A stretch of 64,000 nt of DNA from Nitrospira sp. (GCA_030692565.1 JAUYAO010000058.1:248001-312000); one strand, 5' to 3'. Positions 17,288 through 25,944 are shown, counted from the first letter of the stretch. Made by a program: numbers and translations. The notes: a model not told the origin generated them from the sequence alone.

Positions 17288-18856
17288 TCAGAATCGATAG
17301 TTCATTTCGATCAATCCCACTTGCATATTGTCAGCTTTCTGCGTCACCGGATTATTCCCCACACCCACCGTGGCCGCGGTCGGAGCTTCAAAGTAGTTCC
17401 CGGTAAAGAGGCATCCATAGGCCAGCACCGCCGAGAGGTCCTTGAGAATCTGGTAGCGGACAAAGATGTCAAGCTCCGTGCCGATAAAGTTTCCGCCCTT
17501 GGTAAACTGGGAGCCGCCGGCCGTGCTCTGGATCGCGCGATCGCGAGCGCTCCACACCGGCAAGACATCGCCCTCGATATTGAGCTTCGGCATGGTCGGC
17601 GGTGTGTAGTTGGCCGACACCTTGATGGCGGTCAGTCCCGATCCTCCGTAACACCCAGGCCGTCCCCCGAGCCCCCGTGCATCGGCCCAGCTTGGACAGG
17701 TCCCATCGATCGGGGCAGGCGAGCGCGCGCCCACGTTCATGGTGATGATACCCATGGTGTAGTTCCCGTTGATGCCGTTCATGTTCGCCCGCTTGCCGGA
17801 GCTCAAATCTCCTGCATCCTGGCCGGAGCTGTGCAGAAACGTGGCGCCCGCGTTAAGCCCTCCTCCCAAGTCCACATCTCCACTGAGCAGCAGGTTATAC
17901 CCTTGTAGAAGCGGAGCAGGACCGTTCGGGTTCTGCACCGTGCCCCGAATCAAATCCGCTTCAAAGGTGCTGTGAAAGTTTCCGCGCCGCAGTTCACCAG
18001 CCACTCCGTAGAGGCCGGCTTGCGCAGTCGCCGACCCGCCGAATCCCGCCAGGTTGGGATTCAATTGACTGATAAACGACGGGCCACGATCTTTGTACAA
18101 ACCGGCAAAGACATCGATCCGGAAATCTTTGTCCGGACTATATCGATAGTTTGCGATGTACAGATCCGTATCCCCTCCGGGCCCGCCGGCCGATCCGTTC
18201 CCGACAAACACGCCACCGACGCCTGCCGCACGCGTTGAATCCAGGATCTTCAGATTCGCCACGGTAACGGTGGAGGAGGAATCGAGCGGCACGTCCAAAC
18301 GGAATGCGTCGACCGCGTCTTGGACCAACAGCGCGTTGCCGATAGTAAAGATCTGCCGGCCTACCCTCAGGCTCACCTTGTTAAAATTGACTTGCAGGTA
18401 CGCCTGCAACATCGAGAATGTGTTTTGGGTACACCCCGTCCCGGTCCCTTCGTTTCCAACTCCGGTACAGCTGGTTGAGGCACTGCTGTCTGGGCCGAAG
18501 GCGACTTTCCCAAGGCGAGATTGCCCAGTTCCGTTGGAGCTGGTGAGAAACGGAGTAACGTGGCCTTCAACACTGATGGGTCCTTCTCCGCTGACGACGC
18601 TGACATCGAGCACATACCGCTGGATGTTGAACGCATTCGTATCTTTTCGTGAGTTGCTCGCGTCCGTCAGGTTATTGTTGTAGAAACCACGAATCCGATA
18701 ATCGCCGTTGATGGTGAATTTGGGGCTTAAACTGGAAGGACCGGAGAATTTTGGACCCGCACGGAAAGTGTCTTCCCATTCTTCGGCAAAGACCACTCCT
18801 CCCATACACCCGCTCACAATCAGAACGCCCAATGCGAAGCTCATTAACCTTTTCAT
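17288..18856 (-). CDS. outer-membrane beta-barrel protein (porin-like)
   Basis: 522 residues. Signal peptide MSFALGVLIVSGCMGGVVFA, then many alternating strands (RIRGFYNNN, VSLRVGRQIF, LDIFVRYQIL) with Gly/Ser/Asn-rich loops, ending in an aromatic strand LIEMNYRF as expected for barrel assembly. VGRQIFTIGN followed by an AVDAFRL-type stretch resembles alginate-export/anion porin families, but the substrate is unknown. A cysteine pair (CTGVGNEGTGTGC) lies in one loop and another (CPSWADARGLGGRPGC) further on. GAGGAGGG precedes the ATG at 18856. It is followed by the cupredoxin gene. Confidence 0.75.
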   Translation of the reverse strand: MKRLMSFALGVLIVSGCMGGVVFAEEWEDTFRAGPKFSGPSSLSPKFTINGDYRIRGFYNNNLTDASNSRKDTNAFNIQRYVLDVSVVSGEGPISVEGHVTPFLTSSNGTGQSRLGKVAFGPDSSASTSCTGVGNEGTGTGCTQNTFSMLQAYLQVNFNKVSLRVGRQIFTIGNALLVQDAVDAFRLDVPLDSSSTVTVANLKILDSTRAAGVGGVFVGNGSAGGPGGDTDLYIANYRYSPDKDFRIDVFAGLYKDRGPSFISQLNPNLAGFGGSATAQAGLYGVAGELRRGNFHSTFEADLIRGTVQNPNGPAPLLQGYNLLLSGDVDLGGGLNAGATFLHSSGQDAGDLSSGKRANMNGINGNYTMGIITMNVGARSPAPIDGTCPSWADARGLGGRPGCYGGSGLTAIKVSANYTPPTMPKLNIEGDVLPVWSARDRAIQSTAGGSQFTKGGNFIGTELDIFVRYQILKDLSAVLAYGCLFTGNYFEAPTAATVGVGNNPVTQKADNMQVGLIEMNYRF

Positions 18857-18908
18857 CGGCACCCTCCTCTCGGTCACAATGATCTCTGGTCTTGACGGCA
18901 GAATACAA

Positions 18909-18943
18909 AAGCCCATCCTCGGGTATCACTCCGGGATGGGCTT
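18909..18943 (-). terminator. hairpin between Zn-ribbon gene and porin gene
   Basis: AAGCCCATCC (18909-18918) pairs perfectly with GGATGGGCTT (18934-18943). It follows the minus-strand operon that ends at 19013 and precedes the porin start at 18856. The downstream T-run on the minus strand is short (TTTTGTATT), enough to support a Rho-independent terminator. Confidence 0.7.
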
Positions 18944-19012
18944 CTGAGCCTCGACGGGCTTCTGAGTCTCAATGGGTCAGGTGCAAGTTACCGATTGGCA
19001 TATCTACGTCGG

Positions 19013-19210
19013 CTATGAACCTCTTCCTTGCTCCAGCTTCAAAAGGTTCAACTGCTGGCATCGTGGACATTTGACTTCGACTTGAGACGATCCGCTCATC
19101 TCCCATCGCAAGAGCAGACGCCCGCACCGCATGCATCGCACTTCCTTGAAGGCGAGGCCAGGCGTGGGTCTTGTGCCGTCCGCTTGAGGAGGTCCGGCCC
19201 CGCTGGCCAT
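19013..19210 (-). CDS. small Com-like zinc-ribbon protein
   Basis: 65 residues with one zinc ribbon: VRCMRCGRLLLRW ... VEVKCPRCQQLNLL, a CxxC-CxxC pair spaced and flanked as in the Mu Com family. Such proteins bind RNA or protein partners; the role here is unknown. GGGAGA precedes the ATG. It is the last gene of a five-gene operon, two bases after the coiled-coil gene, and a terminator follows. Confidence 0.75.
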   Translation of the reverse strand: MASGAGPPQADGTRPTPGLAFKEVRCMRCGRLLLRWEMSGSSQVEVKCPRCQQLNLLKLEQGRGS

Positions 19211-19212
19211 GG

Positions 19213-19497
19213 TTATTTCTCCCGAGCCTGATGCTCGAATGGATGCGTTCCCACCTGTGGCGCCACAGCCGAAGAGCCATAGCGATACCTACAGCCAAGC
19301 TGCTTCGACATCCGCTCTTCATACCTCTTGATCAAGTCGTCAAGTTCCCGCTGCATCCGTTTCAGATCGATCATGTCCCAGTCGTACCCCTTCGCTTCGA
19401 CCAATTGCCGCATATCATTGAAGCGGCGCTCAGCCATTTCAATCTTATACTTCAGTTCCAAGGTCTCCGAAGACACGCCGACTGGTCGGTTTGCCAC
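19213..19497 (-). CDS. small coiled-coil protein
   Basis: 94 residues. Almost the whole N-terminal two-thirds is charged amphipathic helix (SSETLELKYKIEMAERRFND and RMQRELDDLIKRYEERMSKQ), probably a coiled coil. No signal peptide, no family recognised. The GTG at 19497 is favoured since GGAGGAG lies 7 bases upstream; a TTG two codons earlier is too close to it. It lies two bases after the exported protein and two before the Zn-ribbon gene, so it is clearly cotranscribed. Confidence 0.65.
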   Translation of the reverse strand: MANRPVGVSSETLELKYKIEMAERRFNDMRQLVEAKGYDWDMIDLKRMQRELDDLIKRYEERMSKQLGCRYRYGSSAVAPQVGTHPFEHQAREK

Positions 19498-19499
19498 GA

Positions 19500-20141
19500 T
19501 CAACTCCTCCCTCTCTGTACCCGTAACCAGAAATTACCATCCGGAAACTTTCCCCCGTAGTACAGGTCCGTAGCGGAAGGGGACGGAACTCCCGGAGTTC
19601 GGAACGAGAATTCCGCCTTCAAGTTGCCGTCCCGCGATGCAACTTCGTACAGATCATAGGGCGGCTCCTGGTGGTGGGTCATGTTGGTAACTCTCCACCC
19701 CTGATGATCCAATGCGGTAAGAAACTGCTGAAATTGGTCTGTCGTGAGCGATGTGAATAGGTTTTCAAAGTCGCTGCGTAAGTCATCCCACATTGCATGG
19801 GATTCGCCCTGCTTGATTCGCTTTAACACAGAATCCCGGTCAAACCGAAACGACGCCACCACCCGGCCTTCGAGTTCCAAAGGCAATGCCAGGGGATGGT
19901 ACTTAGTCTGGAACCACACCACCAAGACAGAGGGCGATTTTCCGGCTTGAAATCCAGCTTTAGGCGGGAGCTCGATCGAGCCCGGCAAAGCGGGCGGGCC
20001 ATGCTTCATGATCATTTCCATTCCCGTATCTCCGGGGAAGGCCGCTGCCCTGGAGGGAAATCCCCCCAAAGCAGCGATGAGCCCTATAACCAAAAACCAA
20101 CTGATACGCGGCTTGTCGCTCTGTGATTCTGGCAGTTCCAT
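19500..20141 (-). CDS. exported hypothetical protein
   Basis: 213 residues. Signal sequence FLVIGLIAALGGFPSRAAAF after a charged N-region. The mature protein contains VLVVWFQTKYHPLALPLELE, a helical stretch around DDLRSDFENLFTSLTTDQFQ and a C-terminal region with FSFRTPGVPSPSATDLYYGG. There is no cysteine, haem motif or known domain. GAGGAG precedes the ATG at 20141. Third gene of the operon with metallophosphoesterase and cytochrome c, so a periplasmic partner of those is likely (inference). Confidence 0.65.
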   Translation of the reverse strand: MELPESQSDKPRISWFLVIGLIAALGGFPSRAAAFPGDTGMEMIMKHGPPALPGSIELPPKAGFQAGKSPSVLVVWFQTKYHPLALPLELEGRVVASFRFDRDSVLKRIKQGESHAMWDDLRSDFENLFTSLTTDQFQQFLTALDHQGWRVTNMTHHQEPPYDLYEVASRDGNLKAEFSFRTPGVPSPSATDLYYGGKFPDGNFWLRVQRGRS

Positions 20142-20209
20142 ATGGCGATCTCCTCGTTGTCCAATGCTCAGAAAAGATACAATGGCGCAGACTGTGCCCG
20201 CCATCTGCG

Positions 20210-20722
20210 TCAAGAATTCGAAGGCGCAGCCCCAATCTCCATCACCTGACCCCTGTTGTTCCAGTTCATATAGGCTTCAAGGGCATTCATTTCCTTGCTG
20301 CCTAAGGCATACGGTTTCCCCTGATTCGGAATCGCAATACACCAGCCCATCATCTGCTGGATGGTGGCAACCTGCCCAATCTGCGGCTTATACTTCGGGT
20401 ACGTTTCCGGATGTGTCACCGAGCCATCCGCGTGACACATGTTGCAGGCTTGACCATTTCCACTCATCGGTAAGTCACGGCTGTGCCAGAGCTTGTCGCC
20501 CAGCGCGATCATTTCCTGCAATTCTTTCGTGCCGGTTTCAACCGTCTTACGGTCAAGAATCTCCCCGCTTTGAGCGTCTTTTCGCTGTCCCTCAGACGAG
20601 AGTCCCGGCAACGCTTGCACATCCATGGCCCGCTGGGCATAGACCCACATCGGGACCGACATGACACAGGCTCCGATCGCCATCAACGCGATCTGCTTCA
20701 CTGATACACTTTTTTTCATCAT
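20210..20722 (-). CDS. monoheme c-type cytochrome
   Basis: 170 residues. Signal peptide IALMAIGACVMSVPMWVYAQ, one haem-binding CNMCH (Cys93, Cys96, His97), with several Met residues after it (QQMMGWCIAIPN) available as axial ligand. Fold resembles a class I cytochrome c with KEMNALEAYMNWNNRG near the end, similar to SoxX-like or DHH-type small cytochromes. GGGGAGG precedes the ATG. It starts 16 bases after the metallophosphoesterase stop. Its partner and electron route are unknown. Confidence 0.85.
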   Translation of the reverse strand: MMKKSVSVKQIALMAIGACVMSVPMWVYAQRAMDVQALPGLSSEGQRKDAQSGEILDRKTVETGTKELQEMIALGDKLWHSRDLPMSGNGQACNMCHADGSVTHPETYPKYKPQIGQVATIQQMMGWCIAIPNQGKPYALGSKEMNALEAYMNWNNRGQVMEIGAAPSNS

Positions 20723-20738
20723 CACACCTCCCCTTCAA

Positions 20739-21755
20739 TCAGGCCTTCGTCCGTGACCACTCTTCATACTTAATGCCTACTTCGCCTTGGTCGTCGACGC
20801 CCATCGTGTCCCAGCCCAGGCCCCCGAAGACATTGCCTGGATTGGCACGCGGCATCTTCGGTGAACCCGCCGGCAATCCGCTCGATGGATAGGGATGCGG
20901 CCAGCCCGTCGAGAGGCTGCTGGCGAATTTGATGTTGCCAATCTGGTTCTTCACGATGTGATGCACATGCCCGTGAATCACCTGGACGTGTTCGTACCCA
21001 TCCAACAACAGGTGGACTTCACCGGCGTCTTCAGTCCAGAAGTTCCAGGGCTTGTAGTAGTAGTACAAGGGAGAATGCGAGAAGATGATAATGGGCGTGT
21101 TTTTCTTGACGCTCTTAAGATCGTCGCGCAACCAAAGCAATTGCTTTTCCCCCACATGAAAAGGACCAGGCAACGGGTGATTCAACGTACCGGCAATATC
21201 CATGCGCTCTTGGGCCGACAGCCCTCTGGCTGTCCAGAAGTCCCGAAGCACGACGGTGTTCAACGCCACGAAATGCACGCCGTTGTGATTCCACGAGTAG
21301 GTCGTCTTGCCATAATGTTTCCCGTAGGATTCCCCCATATCGAGGTACCAATCGTGCTCTCCCGTGATGTACTTCACCGGCGCCTTCAGCGGGGCAATCA
21401 GCTCATCGAAGTACTTCATTTGTTCATCCGAACCATCATGCACCACATCTCCAAGTGACATGATGAAATCGGGCTTAACGCTTAAATTATTGATCTCTTG
21501 CACGCACCGCTCAACCCGCATCTTCATGTAGTTATTTTTCGGCCCCATCGTATGGTGATCCGCCATCACCGCAAAGGTGAATGGCTTCCCCATTCCCGCT
21601 CCCACGCTTTGAGCCTGCACAGTGGAAGGAGACAGGAAATCCAACGACACGAGCCCGCCAAGCGATGCCGCAAGGCCGGTAAACGCAGACATCTTCATAA
21701 AATCCCGGCGAGAGAGTCCGTCTCCCACAAGGTCTTCTTCATGTTGTTTCTTCAT
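20739..21755 (-). CDS. Tat-exported metallophosphoesterase
   Basis: 338 residues. Twin-arginine signal (GLSRRDFMKMSAFTGLAASL), then a calcineurin-like fold with metal-site motifs ADHHTMG, SLGDVVHDGS, GEHDWYLD (Glu in place of the usual Asn of GNHD), FSHSPLYYY and HGHVHHIV. Tat export implies folding with metal bound before reaching the periplasm. The substrate is unknown; purple-acid-type phosphatases and nucleotidases are relatives. GGAGGG precedes the ATG at 21755. It is the first gene of an operon with cytochrome c and is preceded by an ECF-type promoter at 22001-22028. Confidence 0.88.
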   Translation of the reverse strand: MKKQHEEDLVGDGLSRRDFMKMSAFTGLAASLGGLVSLDFLSPSTVQAQSVGAGMGKPFTFAVMADHHTMGPKNNYMKMRVERCVQEINNLSVKPDFIMSLGDVVHDGSDEQMKYFDELIAPLKAPVKYITGEHDWYLDMGESYGKHYGKTTYSWNHNGVHFVALNTVVLRDFWTARGLSAQERMDIAGTLNHPLPGPFHVGEKQLLWLRDDLKSVKKNTPIIIFSHSPLYYYYKPWNFWTEDAGEVHLLLDGYEHVQVIHGHVHHIVKNQIGNIKFASSLSTGWPHPYPSSGLPAGSPKMPRANPGNVFGGLGWDTMGVDDQGEVGIKYEEWSRTKA

Positions 21756-22000
21756 AGGTCCCTCCAATTCTCCCCACCTACACCTTACGATTGGATTCGA
21801 GCGTTGCCATTAACGACACCGACTCACCGCATCAATGCACTCGACGGTCCGACACTATGCGTGCGATTTCCTCCTTTCGTTGAAACATCGGCCGCCATGA
21901 TTCGTCTCCATCCATCTTGACTTCTCACATCCACACGCCTGTGACGTTCGCGGAATGACTCGTAGTGTGCACCCTCCGCTCACAGGCGCGTAATATACCC
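21756..22000 (-). other. 5' leader between ECF promoter and metallophosphoesterase
   Basis: About 240 bases without a clear gene. A 27-codon frame (ATG at 21915, MDGDESWRPMFQRKEEIARI, stop at 21832) with a GAGAAG upstream could be a short translated leader, but support is slight. Confidence 0.25.
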
Positions 22001-22028
22001 GTAACAGACAAGGTCCGTGTTTTATTCC
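22001..22028 (-). promoter_or_regulatory. ECF-type promoter of the metallophosphoesterase operon
   Basis: On the minus strand GGAATAAAAC (22019-22028), 13 bases, then GTTAC (22001-22005). The same elements with the same spacing occur upstream of the ECF sigma gene at 23909-23936. GGAAT-type -35 boxes are typical for ECF sigma factors. It lies about 245 bases upstream of the first gene of the operon. Bases 22029-22243 beyond it hold no recognisable gene. Confidence 0.65.
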
Positions 22029-22243
22029 TGTTCAACGAGCAGAATGGATGCGGGACAAATCTTTCAGCGGCAGATCGGATAGGTGGAGGACAAGTGCGGC
22101 AAGGAATGCGGCATACCGCTCCCTTCTACTTTCCTGACATTCATCGCGCCACACGATGTCCTTGCGCCATGGTAAGGCAGCGAAAAAAGGAAACCGTTGT
22201 GGAGACTGAAGAAGTGGGGTACGGAGGCAAAGAGGAAACGAGG

Positions 22244-23074
22244 CTACATGGACCGCACGGCAGAGTGGCCGCCAGAAGACTTCAAATCCCTACTGCTGGT
22301 ATGGCAAATTAGGCAAGCTTGCTTGTTCAACTCCTGGGCATCGGACACAAAGACGTAGGCCATTCCTTCGAGCGACCAACTCAGCGTCTGGAGTCCATGG
22401 TAAGAGGACTGGTAGAAGCGAACGTCTTTGTCCACCATTTCCTGACCGCCAAAAAGCTTTACGCCCTGCGCAGCCGTGATGACCAGAGAGAGGGGATGCC
22501 CTCCCACGTCATACGCGACAAATACGGCTTTTTGGCCATTCACTTCAACCAATCTTCCTCCCAAGAGATTCAGATTCTTCACCGGGGCCTGAGTGAGTGA
22601 CACTGTAAATCCAGCTTGTTCTTGAAGCCAGCGAGATACTTCAGCTGGCTCATGGCTGTGGATGTTCAATTGAAGACTTTTAGATGCATAGCGCTCATGC
22701 GTTGCCACAGCCGCGCCAACAATATCCGGCACAACTGGGTTGCCAACAAACAGCTGCATCGCTACAACGACTACGCCAGCCAGCACGGCAACCGCTGACG
22801 CCGGAACAGCGATCCGCCTGAACCATGCTCGCGGTTTTTCCCGCCGACAGACCGTGTCTAAAGCCTGCTTCACTTTTGCCTCGAGCCCGATCGGCGCATG
22901 CGAGCGCGGGATCGATTTTCTCAGCAAATCAAGAAACAGCTTTTCGTTCCGATACAACGCCGTACAGGCGGAACAGTTATCCAGATGAGACTGAATCTCC
23001 ACCGCATCTCGTGTGAACAACTCTCCGTCCAGATACGAGTGAAGAAATCGCTGCATTTCCTGACAATCAAGCAT
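22244..23074 (-). CDS. membrane anti-sigma factor with C-terminal CxxCH
   Basis: 276 residues. N-terminal zinc-finger anti-sigma domain: Cys4, His30, Cys34, Cys37 (HLDNCSAC). One membrane helix at about 88-110 (VPASAVAVLAGVVVVAMQLF). The periplasmic domain (about 111-276) has no family I recognise and ends with KQACLICHTSSRD: Cys254, Cys257 and His258 make a CxxCH, the covalent haem c attachment motif. This is unusual for an anti-sigma factor and suggests redox or haem sensing. The gene overlaps the ECF sigma gene by 8 bases, so the two are translated together and it most likely holds that sigma factor inactive. Confidence 0.85.
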   Translation of the reverse strand: MLDCQEMQRFLHSYLDGELFTRDAVEIQSHLDNCSACTALYRNEKLFLDLLRKSIPRSHAPIGLEAKVKQALDTVCRREKPRAWFRRIAVPASAVAVLAGVVVVAMQLFVGNPVVPDIVGAAVATHERYASKSLQLNIHSHEPAEVSRWLQEQAGFTVSLTQAPVKNLNLLGGRLVEVNGQKAVFVAYDVGGHPLSLVITAAQGVKLFGGQEMVDKDVRFYQSSYHGLQTLSWSLEGMAYVFVSDAQELNKQACLICHTSSRDLKSSGGHSAVRSM

Positions 23075-23723
23075 CGTGACTAAGCCTCTTCACATCCGAC
23101 TTCACACGTGGTCCTTGGTTCGTATAAGCGCACAGTATCTGTCGCAGAATATCCCTTCCTCGCGAGAGCCTGGACATTACCGTTCCTATTGGACAGTCCA
23201 ACATCTGAGCCATCTCACTGTAACTAAATCCTTCCACATCACACAGCAAGACCACGACTCGAAACGAATCGGGAAGCAGGTCTAGCGCTTTCACAACATC
23301 CTGTCGGAAAACCTCATCCCTCCCGCCGAAGGTATTATCAACCAGAACAGAATGGTACTCAAGAAATTCACTGCCCCCCCCTCCTTCCTGATCTTCTCGG
23401 TCCGGACACAACACCTCCCGAGCCCGCTGCGGAATCTGGTTCAGGAAAATTCTCTTCATGATCGTAAATAACCAAGCTTTGCAATTTGTTCCTTCCTGAT
23501 ACCGGTGATAAAACTGCAACGCCCTGACGTACGTGTCCTGGACCAAGTCTTCCGCTTCGTTCGGTCGGCCCGTGAGCACAAGGGCGAACCCATACAGCGC
23601 ATCCAGGTACAAAAGTGCGGACGACTCAAAGGCTGCTCGCTGCTTTTCGAGGTCCATGGAGACCTTACCCAATGATTCTGATAAGCTCCGCTCGTCCAAT
23701 GTGTCTGGCAGCCCTTCATTCAT
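23067..23723 (-). CDS. ECF-family RNA polymerase sigma factor
   Basis: 218 residues from the ATG at 23723; a GTG at 23735 is an alternative and neither has a clear ribosome site. Region 2 (LYGFALVLTGRPNEAEDLVQ, then DTYVRALQFYHRY) and region 4 (LDLLPDSFRVVVLLCDVEGF, YSEMAQMLDCPIGTVMSRLS) are complete. Between them is a glycine-rich linker (REDQEGGGGSEF). Overlaps the anti-sigma gene. An element identical to that of the metallophosphoesterase operon lies upstream, implying autoregulation and control of that operon. Confidence 0.92.
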   Translation of the reverse strand: MNEGLPDTLDERSLSESLGKVSMDLEKQRAAFESSALLYLDALYGFALVLTGRPNEAEDLVQDTYVRALQFYHRYQEGTNCKAWLFTIMKRIFLNQIPQRAREVLCPDREDQEGGGGSEFLEYHSVLVDNTFGGRDEVFRQDVVKALDLLPDSFRVVVLLCDVEGFSYSEMAQMLDCPIGTVMSRLSRGRDILRQILCAYTNQGPRVKSDVKRLSHDA

Positions 23724-23908
23724 TCGCCAGCGCACCCGCGATCTACGCCGATAGCCTGATTCAAAACCTCCACTCTCAAATTAGCAATACGACCGTATGC
23801 AGGGACTACATAACAGGAAAGCGCCACAACCATGTCCGTGTCCAGATGCAACTTAGCCCCCAACCCTTTGCGCGACAGGCCATAGCCCATAACACTTTCC
23901 TTACACTT

Positions 23909-23936
23909 GTAACAGTTGAGAGCAGAGTTTTATTCC
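23909..23936 (-). promoter_or_regulatory. ECF-type promoter of the sigma/anti-sigma operon
   Basis: Minus strand: GGAATAAAAC (23927-23936), 13 bases, GTTAC (23909-23913), the same as at 22001-22028. It lies about 185 bases upstream of the sigma start. The remaining bases between 23724 and 24045 show no gene. Confidence 0.65.
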
Positions 23937-24045
23937 ATGGCCATAACTCCACCGTGTATTCAATATCTTGCGCGGTCTAGCCCTGCCAGAAATACCTTGC
24001 AGCGTGACTACACCATGGCCTCCCAACCAATCGTATGGGAGGTTT

Positions 24046-25329
24046 TCACTCGCCCCCTGAGCCAGCTGTTCGACCGGCAAGATGCCCCGTAGCCCAAGCC
24101 CATTGGAAGTTGAAGCCGCCGATCCGCCCATCGCAATCGAGGATTTCTCCGGCCAGATAGAAACCCGGCACCAGCTTCGATTCCATTGTGCGGAAATTTA
24201 CTTCTTCTAACGGCACCCCGCCGGCTGTCACCTCGGCATAGTTCCATCCTCGATCCTGTACGATGGGAAACAGAAATTTCGTCAGGAGAGGCAGGAGGTG
24301 GTCCCGATCTTTTCTCGGCAGTTGCGCAATGGCCGTCTGCCCATCGCAACCGGCATGCTGAATGAGAGAATCGGTGAATCGCTGAGGTAGCCGCTGGGCA
24401 AGGGTCTTCCCAAGAGAGCGACGGGGATGGTCTCTCGTCTGTTCCATAAACCACTGCCGTACCTGCTCCTGATTCTTCCCAGGGAAAAAGTTACCGTGGA
24501 CCTCGGCTGGTTCTCCCTGCTCCTGCGCCAAACACCAGAATCGACTGACATCCATCACAACCGGCCCACTGATCCCGAAGTGAGTCCAGAGCAAGCTGCC
24601 GTTCCGAACATCGAGCGTTTTCCCCTTCACAACCGTGGTGAGTTCGACCTCTTGCGAGAGACCGGAGAGATTCTTGTGAAACATGCGGTCATCCAGCACG
24701 AGTGGCGCAAGCGCCGGGACCGTCGGCGTGACATGGTGCCCCAGCCGCCGGGCCAGCTCATAGCCCAACCCGTCGCTCCCCGACTTGGGAATCGATCGAC
24801 CTCCCGTGGCCAAAATCACCCGACTCGCCGCGAGAGCTCCGTGACTATGGTGAACGACAAATCCCGCCGGCGAATCAGGAACGCGGGCGATCTTGGTCAC
24901 GCGATGATCTGAAAGAATAGCGATGCCGAGTTCGCGACAGCGCTCAACGAGCGCGTTCAGGACGGTTCGCGATCTATCAGTGACAGGAAACAACTTGCCG
25001 GTCTCTTCCCGCTTAAGTTCAACACCCATCGAGGCGAACCACGTGATGGTGGCGTCAACAGAAAATGCGGCCAGCACATTCTTGATAATGCGGCGATTGC
25101 CGAAGAAGTCGGTCGGCGCCACCACCTCATGCGTGACGTTGCAGCGGCCTCCACCGGACACGAGAAGTTTTGCTCCGATGGTCTTGGCCCCATCAAGGAG
25201 CACGATCGATCGTGACCCGGATGGCTCGGCCGTTTCTCCAGCAAAAATCGCAGCGGCGAGGCCGGCCGCACCTGCGCCGATGATGGCGACATCGGCCGTG
25301 GCCATCGGATCAATTACTGGACCGGACAT
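24046..25329 (-). CDS. HI0933-family FAD-dependent oxidoreductase
   Basis: 427 residues. N-terminal dinucleotide fold VAIIGAGAAGLAAAIFAGE, the family signature KLLVSGGGRCNVTH, a second nucleotide motif RVILATGGRSIPKSGSDGLG, and the C-terminal FAD closure GEILDCDGRIGGFNFQWAWA. Members are of uncertain function (YhiN/BaiN-like). No membrane segment. A decayed stretch of the same C-terminal coding sequence lies at 89-160. Start could be M1 or the ATG eight codons later; neither has a strong ribosome site. Confidence 0.9.
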   Translation of the reverse strand: MSGPVIDPMATADVAIIGAGAAGLAAAIFAGETAEPSGSRSIVLLDGAKTIGAKLLVSGGGRCNVTHEVVAPTDFFGNRRIIKNVLAAFSVDATITWFASMGVELKREETGKLFPVTDRSRTVLNALVERCRELGIAILSDHRVTKIARVPDSPAGFVVHHSHGALAASRVILATGGRSIPKSGSDGLGYELARRLGHHVTPTVPALAPLVLDDRMFHKNLSGLSQEVELTTVVKGKTLDVRNGSLLWTHFGISGPVVMDVSRFWCLAQEQGEPAEVHGNFFPGKNQEQVRQWFMEQTRDHPRRSLGKTLAQRLPQRFTDSLIQHAGCDGQTAIAQLPRKDRDHLLPLLTKFLFPIVQDRGWNYAEVTAGGVPLEEVNFRTMESKLVPGFYLAGEILDCDGRIGGFNFQWAWATGHLAGRTAGSGGE

Positions 25330-25498
25330 GAAAATACCTTAGAGCCGTCAATGCAGTTGGATTTCACAGGGGAATCGTCGCGCGTGGCAACTCTAAGTGG
25401 CAACTCTAACAGGATTGACGGTACCGGTCGAGCGATCGGTGGGGGGGCCACGTCGCATACGCGCGACAGACGGCAGGAGATCGAGATCGCTTCTGAGC

Positions 25499-25939
25499 CT
25501 ATTGCGAACGTTCGGAGGCCGCAATCAGCTGCTCGACCCGCTCTTTGAGAAAGAAGAAAGCACGGTCGAATGCCGCTTGAGTGTCGACCTCATTCCCGAC
25601 CACTTTAGCAGGATCGGGCGTCCCCCAATGAAGCTTCGTCGGCTTGCCGGGAAAAATCGGACAAGTCTCACCGGCGGCCTGATCACAGACCGTAATCACC
25701 AAGTCGAGGGGTTGAGCGGCAAACTCGTTCCAGGATTTGCTGTAGGGCTGGCCGGGATCTATGCCATGGCGCTTGAGGGTTTCAATGGATCGCGGATGTA
25801 CGTACCCGGTCGGGAAACTCCCGGCACTCCATGCGTGGAAGCGTCCCTGCCCCAATTCATTCAAGAGGGCCTCGGCCATGATCGAGCGGCATGAATTCCC
25901 GGTACAGAGAATGAGAGCCTTGATGGGATCCGTCGGCAT
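25499..25939 (-). CDS. arsC: arsenate reductase, low-MW phosphatase type
   Basis: 146 residues. P-loop LILCTGNSCRSIMAEALL, and downstream VITVCDQAAGETCPIFPG with the cysteines used for disulfide relay in thioredoxin-linked ArsC enzymes. It reduces arsenate to arsenite, which the Acr3 pump encoded upstream exports. Starts 5 bases after the ArsI-like stop; GGGAGGG lies somewhat far (about 14 bases) upstream. Last gene of the ars operon. Confidence 0.93.
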   Translation of the reverse strand: MPTDPIKALILCTGNSCRSIMAEALLNELGQGRFHAWSAGSFPTGYVHPRSIETLKRHGIDPGQPYSKSWNEFAAQPLDLVITVCDQAAGETCPIFPGKPTKLHWGTPDPAKVVGNEVDTQAAFDRAFFFLKERVEQLIAASERSQ

Positions 25940-25944
25940 GAGTC

